A DNA stretch of 16,744 nucleotides from Actinomycetes bacterium (GTDB lineage: Bacteria > Actinomycetota > Acidimicrobiia > Acidimicrobiales > Microtrichaceae). Below, in pieces: positions 1 to 5,942 of this stretch. The stretch spans positions 1-16,744 of the forward strand of contig JAEZFI010000004.1 of NCBI GenBank assembly GCA_023437745.1, given 5' to 3'. A program made the position numbers and the translations under genes. The notes under the pieces are model-generated. The model saw nothing but the letters and a program-made list of their open reading frames with translations. It did no database searches and was not told the DNA's origin. Every line of letters begins with the position of its first letter. Position 1 is the first letter of the stretch.

Positions 1-30
1 GGTCCGACGAACGCCGTTGGTCGTCGGACC
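1..30 (-). terminator. Hairpin terminator after the 38-aa basic protein gene
   Basis: A perfect 10-bp inverted repeat (GGTCCGACGA at 1-10 and TCGTCGGACC at 21-30) encloses a 10-nt loop. It begins 14 nt beyond the stop codon of the minus-strand gene at 44-160, where a terminator is expected. There is no clear T-run, which is common for terminators in GC-rich actinomycetes. Because it touches the window edge, it could also serve a convergent gene lying to the left. Confidence 0.55.
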
Positions 31-43
31 ACCCCGAGATCTG

Positions 44-160
44 TCAGGCGCTCGTGCGCTCGTGACGTCGCGCCGTCTCATCGCGCTTGGCGCGGCGCTC
101 CTGCTTGTCGCGTCGCTTCTCGAGGACGGAGCGACCCGGCTTCTTGGCCTGCTTGGCCAT
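44..160 (-). CDS. Small highly basic protein of unknown function (38 aa)
   Basis: I do not recognise this protein. It begins MAKQAKKPGRSVLEKRR and ends in RTSA. Fifteen of its 38 residues are Lys or Arg, mixed with Asp and Glu, as in a short charged helix that might contact nucleic acid or ribosomes (inference). The start is well supported: a strong Shine-Dalgarno (GGGAGGTG on the minus strand, plus-strand 167-174) lies 6 nt before the ATG. A perfect hairpin follows the stop by 14 nt. The SD contrasts with several genes in this window that look leaderless. No membrane segment, signal peptide or metal motif is visible. Confidence 0.6.
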   Translation of the reverse strand: MAKQAKKPGRSVLEKRRDKQERRAKRDETARRHERTSA

Positions 161-211
161 CTGTGACACCTCCCTTCGACACGTCGCCGATCGCTCGGCG
201 GGGACGTCAGG

Positions 212-240
212 GGCGCGCGCGGGCTCAGCCGGCGCGCGCC
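212..240 (-). terminator. GC-rich hairpin, probable terminator
   Basis: The arms GGCGCGCGC (212-220) and GCGCGCGCC (232-240) pair perfectly. They are followed inward by one G-G mismatch and GGCT/AGCC around a single-base centre at 226. It lies 33 nt beyond the stop of the candidate small gene at 273-389, so it could end a minus-strand transcript covering that gene and the exporter upstream of it. There is no T-run. Apart from this hairpin, the stretch 161-272 shows only the SD of the gene at 44-160. Confidence 0.5.
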
Positions 241-272
241 ATGGTCGTCAGCGCTGGCGCGTCAGTGTGCGG

Positions 273-389
273 TCAGCGCGAGGTGACCGGAGGCGCGCCG
301 ATCAGCAACGCGCGCCAGAGGTCACTGGCGTCGATCAGGCGTCCCGCGCGGATCAGCGCGATGCCCTTGAGCGTTGCGAGGTGTGCCAT
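273..389 (-). CDS. Candidate small protein (38 aa), unknown
   Basis: This short reading frame begins MAHLATLKGIALIRAGR and contains DASDLWRALL. I do not recognise it. It is supported by codon use: 33 of 38 sense codons end in G or C, matching real genes here. AGGG also lies a few bases before the ATG. It sits between the exporter gene (stop at 430) and a strong hairpin at 212-240, so it could be the last gene of that transcript. The sequence suggests an amphipathic helix with no clear membrane span. Against it are its small size and the lack of any recognisable family. Confidence 0.35.
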   Translation of the reverse strand: MAHLATLKGIALIRAGRLIDASDLWRALLIGAPPVTSR

Positions 390-429
390 AGGTGCCCTGC
401 ACCATAGCGAGGGGGCTGCGGAAAGCAAC

Positions 430-1173
430 TCAGCGCAGCAGCAGGAGCGAGACGCCGAGCACGGCGAGCCCCCCGCCGTAGAGGCGCTCGAGGCGGGCCG
501 ACCCGGTGCGGATCGCGAGCTGGGCACCGAAGCGCGATGCCGGCACCGACGCCAGGGCGAGGACCATGGTGATCCTCCAGTCGATGTGCCCGAGGGCGGC
601 GTGCACGAGCGTGCCCGGCACGGCGAGGACCGCTGACACCGCGAGGCTGGCCGCGAGCGCCGGCTTGATCCGGAGGCGTGCGACGGCGAGGTACATCGGG
701 GCCAGCAGGAATCCGCCGCTGTTCGCCAGGAGTCCGCCGGCGAGCCCCACGAGCGCCCCGACCACGAGGAGGCGTGTGCTGGTCGTGGTCTCGACCTCGC
801 CGGTGGAGGTCTCGGCCGTGAGCCTGGGGAGGAGCAGCTTGATGCCGATCCCGACGAGGACGATCTCGGTGACGATGACGAGCGCGCCGCCGTCGATCCA
901 CCGGGTGGCCAGGGCGCCCAGGATCGTCGCGGGCAGACCGGCCGCGAGGCTCAGGGCGACCGTGCGCCGATCGATCATCCCGGCGCGGCGGTAGGCGTCG
1001 GCGGCGACCAGAGTGCCGGGGATCGTGGCCGGCAGGGGCGACGCGACGGCGGCGATCGCGGGCACGCCGGCCATGAAGAGCAGCGGCGTGGCGACGGCGG
1101 AGCCCCCCTTCCCGAAGAGCCCACCCAGGAAGCCGATCCCGGCGCCGATCACCACGATCTCCAGCCACGTCAT
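430..1173 (-). CDS. TauE/SafE family membrane anion exporter
   Basis: The 247-residue protein is of normal length for this family. It consists mostly of hydrophobic helices with small-residue-rich stretches, starting MTWLEIVVIGAGIGFLGG followed by LFGKGG. The second half has the parallel pattern ALVGLAGGLLANSGG. This internal repeat of a G-rich helix pair is typical of TauE/SafE (DUF81) transporters, which export sulfite, sulfoacetate or related organic anions across the cytoplasmic membrane. The substrate here cannot be read from sequence. The ATG at 1173 is preferred because the protein begins at the first family-like helix; an in-frame extension to about 1236 would add a charged, unconserved leader overlapping the operator region. 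It is divergent from a LysR regulator, which plausibly controls it. Confidence 0.8.
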   Translation of the reverse strand: MTWLEIVVIGAGIGFLGGLFGKGGSAVATPLLFMAGVPAIAAVASPLPATIPGTLVAADAYRRAGMIDRRTVALSLAAGLPATILGALATRWIDGGALVIVTEIVLVGIGIKLLLPRLTAETSTGEVETTTSTRLLVVGALVGLAGGLLANSGGFLLAPMYLAVARLRIKPALAASLAVSAVLAVPGTLVHAALGHIDWRITMVLALASVPASRFGAQLAIRTGSARLERLYGGGLAVLGVSLLLLR

Positions 1174-1179
1174 GGAACC

Positions 1180-1200
1180 ATTCGAACGCCGAATTCGAAT
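1180..1200. promoter_or_regulatory. LysR-type operator candidate (ATTCGAA-N7-TTCGAAT)
   Basis: ATTCGAA at 1180-1186 and TTCGAAT at 1194-1200 form a perfect 7-bp inverted repeat with a 7-nt spacer. It lies in the 69-bp gap between the divergent exporter and LysR genes. LysR-type regulators usually bind such interrupted dyads in the shared intergenic region. Its closeness to the exporter start (7 bp away) suggests it influences that gene. Binding itself is inferred. Confidence 0.5.
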
Positions 1201-1229
1201 AGCGTCCAAGACCAAATTGCTGGTCGGCC

Positions 1230-1244
1230 ATAGCATGACGCTAT
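1230..1244. promoter_or_regulatory. LysR box candidate (ATAG-N7-CTAT) at the lysR start
   Basis: ATAGC (1230-1234) and GCTAT (1240-1244) form a perfect dyad that fits the classical T-N11-A LysR box (T1231, A1243). It covers the start codon of the LysR gene and the TAGCAT hexamer at 1231-1236, which ends 6 nt before that ATG and is a likely -10 of a leaderless promoter. Binding here would repress the regulator's own gene, the usual autoregulation of this family (inference). Confidence 0.5.
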
Positions 1245-2112
1245 GAACGAGCGTCAGCTGGAGTACGTGGTGGCGATCGTCGAGGAGGGCACCTTCACCA
1301 AGGCGGCCCAACGCTGCTCCGTGTCCCAGCCCTCGTTGTCGGCGTCGGTGTCGCGGCTGGAACGCGAGCTCGGCGTCCAGCTCTTCCACCGGGTGGGCCG
1401 GTCGACGACGCCCACCGATGCGTGCGAGGCGCTGCTCCCCTCCGCGCGGGACGCCATCCGAGCCGTCGACGGTGCGCGGGCGGCGGCGCGCGGCGTCCGG
1501 GCGGGGATCAGCGGCCGGCTCCACCTCGCGATCCAGCCCACCGTGCAGAGCATCGTCCTCCCGGTCGTCGCCGGCTACCGCCGGCAGCACCCCGGGGTGA
1601 CCATGCGCCTGGTCTCACCCAGCGAGGACCCGGTCACGGAGCTGGTCGCCAGTGGTGCTGCCGAGCTCGGCATCGGTGACGTGGTCGCGGACGGCCACCT
1701 GGTGTGGACCCCGCTCTGGACCGAGCGGTACGTCCTGGTGGCGCGTGGGCCGGTGGCCTCTGTCGGCCGCACCCCGCTCGACCTGACGGAGGTGGAGCTC
1801 GTCGCTCCGCCCCCCGGGAGTGCGACTCGCAACGTCATCGACCGCTGGTTCGGCGACGCCGGGATCCGGCCCCGCATCGTGATCGAAGCCGATCACCGAG
1901 AGGCGCTCCTGCCGCTCGTCGCGGTGGGCGGCCTCGCCACGATCGTCCCCGCCTCGATGGTCGCGGGGGAGGGCGCACCTCGGCTCGAGTCGGCGGTGCT
2001 CGATCCGCCGGTCGAACGACGCATCGGGATCGCTCGCCGCCCGGGTCCGCTCACGCCGGCGGCGCAGGGCTTCCTCGACCTCGTGGCGGATGCCGTCCAG
2101 GTCGCGCCGTAG
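1243..2112 (+). CDS. LysR-family transcriptional regulator
   Basis: The protein has 289 residues, normal for the family. Residues 1-60 are a clear LysR winged helix-turn-helix: RQLEYVVAIVEEGTFTKAAQ, then a recognition helix around SVSQPSLSASVSRLERELG, ending in VQLFHR. The rest is the periplasmic-binding-protein-like effector domain, opening with SGRLHLAIQPTVQSIVLPVV and containing ELGIGDVV. The start lacks a Shine-Dalgarno but has TAGCAT 6 nt upstream, consistent with leaderless translation. It is divergent from the TauE/SafE exporter and probably regulates it in response to a small anion. The effector is unknown. Confidence 0.9.
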   Translation: MNERQLEYVVAIVEEGTFTKAAQRCSVSQPSLSASVSRLERELGVQLFHRVGRSTTPTDACEALLPSARDAIRAVDGARAAARGVRAGISGRLHLAIQPTVQSIVLPVVAGYRRQHPGVTMRLVSPSEDPVTELVASGAAELGIGDVVADGHLVWTPLWTERYVLVARGPVASVGRTPLDLTEVELVAPPPGSATRNVIDRWFGDAGIRPRIVIEADHREALLPLVAVGGLATIVPASMVAGEGAPRLESAVLDPPVERRIGIARRPGPLTPAAQGFLDLVADAVQVAP

Positions 2113-2136
2113 GCGGTGCCATCGGGCGGGGCCCGG

Positions 2137-2224
2137 TGGCGGAGGGAGGGGGATTCGAACCCCCGGAGGGTTGCCCCTCGACGGTTTTCAAGACCGTTGC
2201 AATCGTCCGCTCTGCCATCCCTCC
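2137..2224 (-). tRNA. tRNA-Ser (anticodon UGA)
   Basis: The minus strand reads GGAGGGA for the 5' acceptor arm, paired with the 3' arm, then G and an encoded CCA (plus-strand TGG at 2137-2139). The anticodon arm is ACGGT-CT-TGA-AA-ACCGT, with the anticodon at 2188-2190 on the plus strand. A long variable arm (GAGGGGCAACCCTC type) follows, as in class II serine tRNAs, and the T loop is GGTTCGAATCC. The anticodon UGA reads UCA/UCG-type serine codons. A TATGCT hexamer on the minus strand (plus 2232-2237), 7 nt before the mature 5' end, is a likely -10. Confidence 0.95.
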
Positions 2225-2231
2225 GCTGGCG

Positions 2232-2237
2232 AGCATA
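2232..2237 (-). promoter_or_regulatory. -10 element candidate for tRNA-Ser
   Basis: TATGCT on the minus strand matches the actinobacterial TANNNT -10 pattern and lies 7 nt upstream of the tRNA 5' end. No convincing -35 hexamer is visible at the usual spacing. Confidence 0.4.
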
Positions 2238-2254
2238 TCGGCGGGCCGGGACGA

Positions 2255-2270
2255 CCCCGTCTGGTCGGGG
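2255..2270 (-). terminator. Weak hairpin after the pheA/Pro-rich gene pair
   Basis: CCCCG (2255-2259) and CGGGG (2266-2270) form a 5-bp stem with a 6-nt loop, 31 nt beyond the stop of the Pro/Asp-rich gene. The position suits a terminator separating that transcript from tRNA-Ser. The stem is short and there is no T-run, so the call is tentative. Confidence 0.25.
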
Positions 2271-2300
2271 AGAGGTGGACGACGGCGGACCAGCGACCGC

Positions 2301-2483
2301 TCAGTCGGTGAGGTCTGGGTTGTCCGGGTCGGTCAGGTCGGGCACCGGCGGGTCCCGCGGGTCCATGATCGGAGGATCGAGGGGCCCCGGGTCGGGCGCA
2401 GGGTCCGGCATCGGGTCCGGGCCGGGCGGTGTGGGCTCGGGCGACGGCATCGGCGCGGGCGTGAGGGGGTCCGGCGTGGTCAT
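2301..2483 (-). CDS. Small proline/aspartate-rich low-complexity protein (60 aa)
   Basis: From the ATG at 2483 the product begins MTTPDPLTPAPMPSPEPTPP and continues as PDP/PEP/DPP repeats, ending PDNPDLTD. It is acidic and rich in Pro, probably disordered, with no membrane span or known motif. An in-frame GTG at 2516 would add 11 residues rich in Gly and Arg. That leader looks unlike the rest and has no SD, so I prefer the ATG. The gene follows pheA on the same strand by less than 50 nt and may be cotranscribed. Repetitive GC-rich DNA can produce such a frame by chance, so it is moderately supported. Confidence 0.45.
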   Translation of the reverse strand: MTTPDPLTPAPMPSPEPTPPGPDPMPDPAPDPGPLDPPIMDPRDPPVPDLTDPDNPDLTD

Positions 2484-2528
2484 GCGCCGCTGGTACCCGC
2501 CGCCCCGCGGTCGCACACCCGGCCGGCG

Positions 2529-3470
2529 CTACCCCTCGACCTGGGCGCGCAGCGCGTCGACCCACTCGGCGGCCTCGCGTGCGGACGCGTCGCTCTCGGC
2601 GCGGGCCGCAGGACCGGCCGGCCCGGCGGCGGGGTACGAGCCGAGGAACTTCACGTCGGCCTGCTTGGCCTTGAGGGTGCGCAGGCAGTCCGCCACGACC
2701 TCGTCGGTGATGTGCCCGTGCAGGTCGATGACGAAGCAGTACTCGCCCAGGCGGCTCTTGGTCGGGCGGCTGAGCAGCAGCGACAGGTTGATCCGCCGCG
2801 CGGCGAACTCCTGGAGGATCGAGAGCAGCGACCCGGGGGCGTCGGCGCGCTGGAACACGACGATCGACGTCTTGTCGTGACCGGTCGGGGCCGGGATCCC
2901 CTCGCGGGCGACCACGGCGAACCGGGTCTGGTTCTCGGGATGGTCCTCGATGTCGGGTGCGAGGATCTCGAGGCCGTAGACCTCGGCGGCCAGGGCGTTG
3001 GCGATCGCGGCGGTGTGCCCGTCGGTGGTCTCGGCGGCCAGTCGCGCGGCCTCGGCGGTCGACCCGGCGGGAACCGGCGCGGCGGCGTTCACGTTCGCTC
3101 GCAGCCACTTGTGGCACTGCGCCCACGCGACGGGGATGGAGTGGATCCGCTCGACGTCCTCGAGTCGCACCCCTGCGGGCGCCATCAGGTGCATCTGGAC
3201 CCCCAGCACCAGCTCCCGTTGCACGACGAGGTCGACGTCGAAGGCGAGGGTGTCCACCGCGACGTTCACGGTGCCCTCGATCGCGTTCTCGACGGCGACC
3301 ACACCGGCATCGACCTCCCCGTCGTGCACGGCGAACAGCACGTCGGGCATGGAGGCGAGCGGCACCAGCTCGGCCGAGGCCAGGTCCGGTTGGCTCAGCA
3401 GGGCCTGCTCGGTGAAGGTCCCCTGCGGCCCCAGGTACGCGACGCGACGGGGGGTCCGGGGGCTGCTCAT
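2529..3470 (-). CDS. pheA: Prephenate dehydratase (phenylalanine biosynthesis)
   Basis: This enzyme decarboxylates and dehydrates prephenate to phenylpyruvate, the step committed to phenylalanine. The 313-residue protein has the monofunctional layout. A periplasmic-binding-like PDT domain starts at VAYLGPQGTFTEQAL, contains the VAVENAIEGTV motif, and ends with the catalytic Thr-Arg-Phe (T182, R183, F184). An ACT domain follows, with GSLLSIL (213-219) and LSRP (233-236). ACT domains of this enzyme normally read ESRP, where the Glu takes part in phenylalanine feedback; here it is Leu. The ATG at 3470 is chosen over a GTG at 3479 because TACGGT lies 7 nt upstream of it, fitting a leaderless promoter. 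A C-terminal Ala-rich tail is unconserved. Confidence 0.93.
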   Translation of the reverse strand: MSSPRTPRRVAYLGPQGTFTEQALLSQPDLASAELVPLASMPDVLFAVHDGEVDAGVVAVENAIEGTVNVAVDTLAFDVDLVVQRELVLGVQMHLMAPAGVRLEDVERIHSIPVAWAQCHKWLRANVNAAAPVPAGSTAEAARLAAETTDGHTAAIANALAAEVYGLEILAPDIEDHPENQTRFAVVAREGIPAPTGHDKTSIVVFQRADAPGSLLSILQEFAARRINLSLLLSRPTKSRLGEYCFVIDLHGHITDEVVADCLRTLKAKQADVKFLGSYPAAGPAGPAARAESDASAREAAEWVDALRAQVEG

Positions 3471-3477
3471 CGGCGCC

Positions 3478-3483
3478 ACCGTA
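3478..3483 (-). promoter_or_regulatory. -10 element of a leaderless pheA promoter
   Basis: TACGGT on the minus strand ends 7 nt before the pheA ATG at 3470, and no Shine-Dalgarno is present. This TANNNT placement is the known signature of leaderless actinobacterial mRNAs. It also argues against the GTG at 3479, which would lie inside the hexamer. Confidence 0.45.
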
Positions 3484-3498
3484 CCGGGGCCGCTGGGT

Positions 3499-3520
3499 CA
3501 GAATGGACCCGGTTCGGGTC
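3499..3520 (+). promoter_or_regulatory. Possible aminotransferase promoter with adjoining operator-like dyad
   Basis: CAGAAT at 3499-3504 resembles a -10 hexamer. Directly after it lies a perfect dyad, GACCCG (3506-3511), GTT, CGGGTC (3515-3520). Together they sit in the 88-bp gap between the divergent pheA and aminotransferase genes. A protein bound to the dyad would overlap the predicted transcription start. No good -35 was found. Confidence 0.3.
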
Positions 3521-3548
3521 GGTGCTCGCCGTCTCCGCCACGGCCTTC

Positions 3549-3554
3549 GGAGGT
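3549..3554 (+). promoter_or_regulatory. Strong ribosome binding site of the aminotransferase gene
   Basis: GGAGGT lies 4 nt before the ATG at 3559. It fixes that start within a frame that is open for more than 500 nt upstream. It is one of the few clear SD sequences in the window. Confidence 0.75.
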
Positions 3555-3558
3555 CGCC

Positions 3559-4812
3559 ATGTCGAAGCTCGCACCCGTCTGGTTCAAGGTGACGGACCTG
3601 GAGGTGGCGAGCGGCCACGGCTGCTGGGTCACGACGACCGGCGGGGACCGCTACCTCGACCTCACCGCCGGCATCGCCGTGGTGTCGACGGGCCACTGCC
3701 ATCCTGCGGTCGTCGCCGCCATCCAGGAGCAGGCCGCTCGGTTCATCCACGCCCAGGTCAACTGCTACACCCACACGCTGCTGGCCCCGCTCGCCGAGCG
3801 CCTCGACGAGGTGACCCCCGACGGCATCGACACCTTCTTCTTCTCGAACTCCGGTGCCGAGGCGACGGAGGCGGCGGTCAAGCTGGCGAAGCAGGCCACC
3901 GGGCGGCCGAACGTCGTCGTGTTCAGCGGCTCCTTCCACGGTCGCACGCACCTGACGATGGCGATGACCACGTCGAAGACCTCGTACCGGTCGCACCACT
4001 CGCCGCTCCCCTCAGGGGTGTTCGTCGCCCCGTTCCCGACCTTCGAGGTGGGTGGCGACCCGGAGGTGGCGATCGACCGCTGCCTCGCCGGGCTGGACCT
4101 GCTGCTCGCGAGTCAGACGGCGCCCGATGAGACGGCCGCCATGATCATCGAACCCGTGCTCGGCGAGGGCGGGTACCACCCGGCGCCGGCGAGGTTCCTC
4201 CAGGGCATCGCCGAGCGGTGCGAGCGGCACGGGATCTGCTTCGTCGCCGACGAGGTGCAGACGGGCTTCGCCCGCACCGGCACGATGTTCGCGATCGAGC
4301 AGGCCGGCGTCCGACCCGACGTGCTCGTGATGGCCAAGGGCCTGGCGTCGGGGTTCCCGATCTCGGCGATCGGAGCCTCGGCCGACCTCATGTCGAGGTG
4401 GCCCACCGGATCGCACGGCGGGACCTACGGCGGCAACCCTCTCGGGTGCGCGGCGGCGCTGGCGACCATCGCGGTCCTGACCGGTCACGGGTTCCTGGCC
4501 AATGTGAACGCCCGCGGCGCGCAGCTGCGCGCGGGGCTGGCGGCCCTCGCCGCGAAGCACCCCGTCCTCGCCGACGTGCGAGGTCCGGGTCTGATGGTGG
4601 CGACCGAGCTCCGCGATCCTGCGACCGGGACGCCCGACGCCGCCCGTTGCGCTGCGGTCATCGACCACCTGCGTGACGAGTCCCGCATCCTCGTCATGAA
4701 CGCCGGCACCTGGGGCAACGTGATCCGCTTCATGCCCCCGCTCATCGTCGACGAGGCGGAGGTGACCCTCGTGGTCGACGGGCTCGAGGCGGCGCTCGCC
4801 GCCACGGCGTGA
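3559..4812 (+). CDS. gabT: Class III PLP aminotransferase, 4-aminobutyrate type
   Basis: The 417-residue protein has the whole fold-type I class III plan. It shows YLDLTAGIAVVSTGHCHPAV near the N-terminus, FFSNSGAEATEAAVKLA for phosphate binding, SFHGRTH, then IIEPVLGEGGY, VADEVQTGFARTG, and MAKGLASGFP with the PLP-linking lysine K260. A SHGGTYGGNPLGCAAAL segment follows. Such enzymes move the omega-amino group of GABA or similar substrates to 2-oxoglutarate, giving succinic semialdehyde and glutamate. Related enzymes use ornithine, putrescine or beta-alanine, so the substrate is less certain than the family. No succinic semialdehyde dehydrogenase lies next to it. It converges on the desaturase gene with a 10-nt gap. 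Confidence 0.85.
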   Translation: MSKLAPVWFKVTDLEVASGHGCWVTTTGGDRYLDLTAGIAVVSTGHCHPAVVAAIQEQAARFIHAQVNCYTHTLLAPLAERLDEVTPDGIDTFFFSNSGAEATEAAVKLAKQATGRPNVVVFSGSFHGRTHLTMAMTTSKTSYRSHHSPLPSGVFVAPFPTFEVGGDPEVAIDRCLAGLDLLLASQTAPDETAAMIIEPVLGEGGYHPAPARFLQGIAERCERHGICFVADEVQTGFARTGTMFAIEQAGVRPDVLVMAKGLASGFPISAIGASADLMSRWPTGSHGGTYGGNPLGCAAALATIAVLTGHGFLANVNARGAQLRAGLAALAAKHPVLADVRGPGLMVATELRDPATGTPDAARCAAVIDHLRDESRILVMNAGTWGNVIRFMPPLIVDEAEVTLVVDGLEAALAATA

Positions 4813-4822
4813 GGCGCCGAGG

Positions 4823-5872
4823 TCAGACGGCGGGGCGGCTCGACGCTCGACGCCAGAGCGCCCGGTAGCTCGGGTACTCGAGGTCGGCGGGGACCCATCC
4901 GGCGGCCACCAGCTCGTCGTGGAACCGGGGGAGGTGCTGGAACGGCACGCCGATGTCGACGTGGTGCGCGAGGTGCCATCCCGTGTTGAAGGGCACCATC
5001 CAGAAGCGCGCCCACACGCCCTGGCGGACGTGGTGGGTGGTGAGACGTCGGTCGTCGGACCGCTGCATCCCGCCGTGCTCGGCGATCGCCCGCAGCCGGT
5101 TGAGCACTCGCCACACGGTCATCCACGGGGCGAGCCAGAGCAGGGGCCAGGCCAGCCGGTAGCCGGCGAGGGTCGAGCCCACGATGAGCGGCACCTGGCA
5201 CGCGGCGATGCGCAGGGCGATCCCCCGGCTGCGGGGGGATCGGAACGCGAGGAGCAGCGCCTTCAGGTTCTTCCACCCCGAGTTGCCGAACGCATCCCGG
5301 CGCAGCTTGCGGTGCCACGAGGCCCGGGTGATCGGGTAGCCCGAGTAGAGGCCCAGGTCCGGCTCGTTGGGGCCGAACTCCTCCTTGTGGTGCGCCATGT
5401 GGCTGCGGCGGTAGGCGTCGATGGGCAGGAAGGTCGGGTAGGCGACGAGCCACGCGCCGACCCAGTCGTTGAGCCGCCGGTTCGTGAAGAGCAGCCGGTG
5501 CGCCGCCTCGTGACCGAGGATCGCGAAGCGGGCGTGGGCCCGCCCCATCAGGAGGAAGGCGGCGACCCAGGCGATCGGGTGATGCGTCCACAACGCCACC
5601 GCGATGATCCCGACCGACTGGAGCCATGCCCCGGCGACGTGGGCAGCGTTGCGGAGGTCGGGGATGCGGCGCAGCTCGTCGCGGAGCGGTCCGACCGGGC
5701 GACCGCGCTCGTTGAGCGTGGCGGTCGGCAGCGTGTCGGTGAGAAGCGAGGGCTCGGGCAGCATCGTGCCGGACACCGTGGCGGGACCGGGATCCCCCGA
5801 ACCTGGCCGGAAGAGGGTGGCCGGCCACCGACTTCCGGCCGAGTTCGACGGCGAACGCACGGACGCGGTCAT
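4823..5872 (-). CDS. Membrane fatty acid desaturase
   Basis: The 349-residue protein carries the three histidine clusters of membrane di-iron desaturases: GHEAAH (H121, H125), HMAHH (H158, H161, H162) and HLAHH (H300, H303, H304), plus an EHGG at 265-268. Hydrophobic segments near residues 80-110, 138-152 and 225-255 match the expected membrane passes. The enzyme would insert a cis double bond in acyl chains using oxygen and an electron donor not encoded here. The ATG at 5872 has TAACCT 6 nt upstream and a good -35, so translation is probably leaderless. The first 36 residues are unconserved and a later Met (residue 37) is an alternative start. It is divergent from a PaaX-type regulator. Confidence 0.85.
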   Translation of the reverse strand: MTASVRSPSNSAGSRWPATLFRPGSGDPGPATVSGTMLPEPSLLTDTLPTATLNERGRPVGPLRDELRRIPDLRNAAHVAGAWLQSVGIIAVALWTHHPIAWVAAFLLMGRAHARFAILGHEAAHRLLFTNRRLNDWVGAWLVAYPTFLPIDAYRRSHMAHHKEEFGPNEPDLGLYSGYPITRASWHRKLRRDAFGNSGWKNLKALLLAFRSPRSRGIALRIAACQVPLIVGSTLAGYRLAWPLLWLAPWMTVWRVLNRLRAIAEHGGMQRSDDRRLTTHHVRQGVWARFWMVPFNTGWHLAHHVDIGVPFQHLPRFHDELVAAGWVPADLEYPSYRALWRRASSRPAV

Positions 5873-5878
5873 GCACTG

Positions 5879-5907
5879 AGGTTACGTCCTTCCAACACGT
5901 GTTTCAA
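5879..5907 (-). promoter_or_regulatory. Sigma-70-like promoter of the desaturase gene
   Basis: On the minus strand TTGAAA (plus 5902-5907) and TAACCT (plus 5879-5884) are separated by exactly 17 nt. TAACCT ends 6 nt before the ATG, predicting a transcript that starts at or next to the start codon. This is the best complete promoter in the window. Confidence 0.6.
5894..5903. promoter_or_regulatory. Perfect palindrome AACACGTGTT overlapping the desaturase promoter
   Basis: The 10-bp palindrome overlaps the last bases of the -35 element and the spacer of the desaturase promoter, and lies 39 bp upstream of the PaaX-family gene. A factor bound there would block the desaturase promoter. The neighbouring PaaX protein is the simplest candidate, but this is inference. 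Confidence 0.45.
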
Positions 5908-5942
5908 GATCGTGACACGAGGTCGGGTGCCATGATGGCGGC

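Noticed and set aside
1704..4130. An 808-codon plus-strand open frame
   Set aside because: It runs through lysR, the tRNA and pheA in the wrong frames, has Arg/Gly/Pro-biased composition, and matches no family. It is a GC-rich shadow.
5218..5242. A 9-bp perfect inverted repeat (CGATCCCCC with a 7-nt spacer)
   Set aside because: It lies inside the desaturase coding sequence and is explained by its Arg/Ser/Pro codons. There is no reason to propose an internal terminator.
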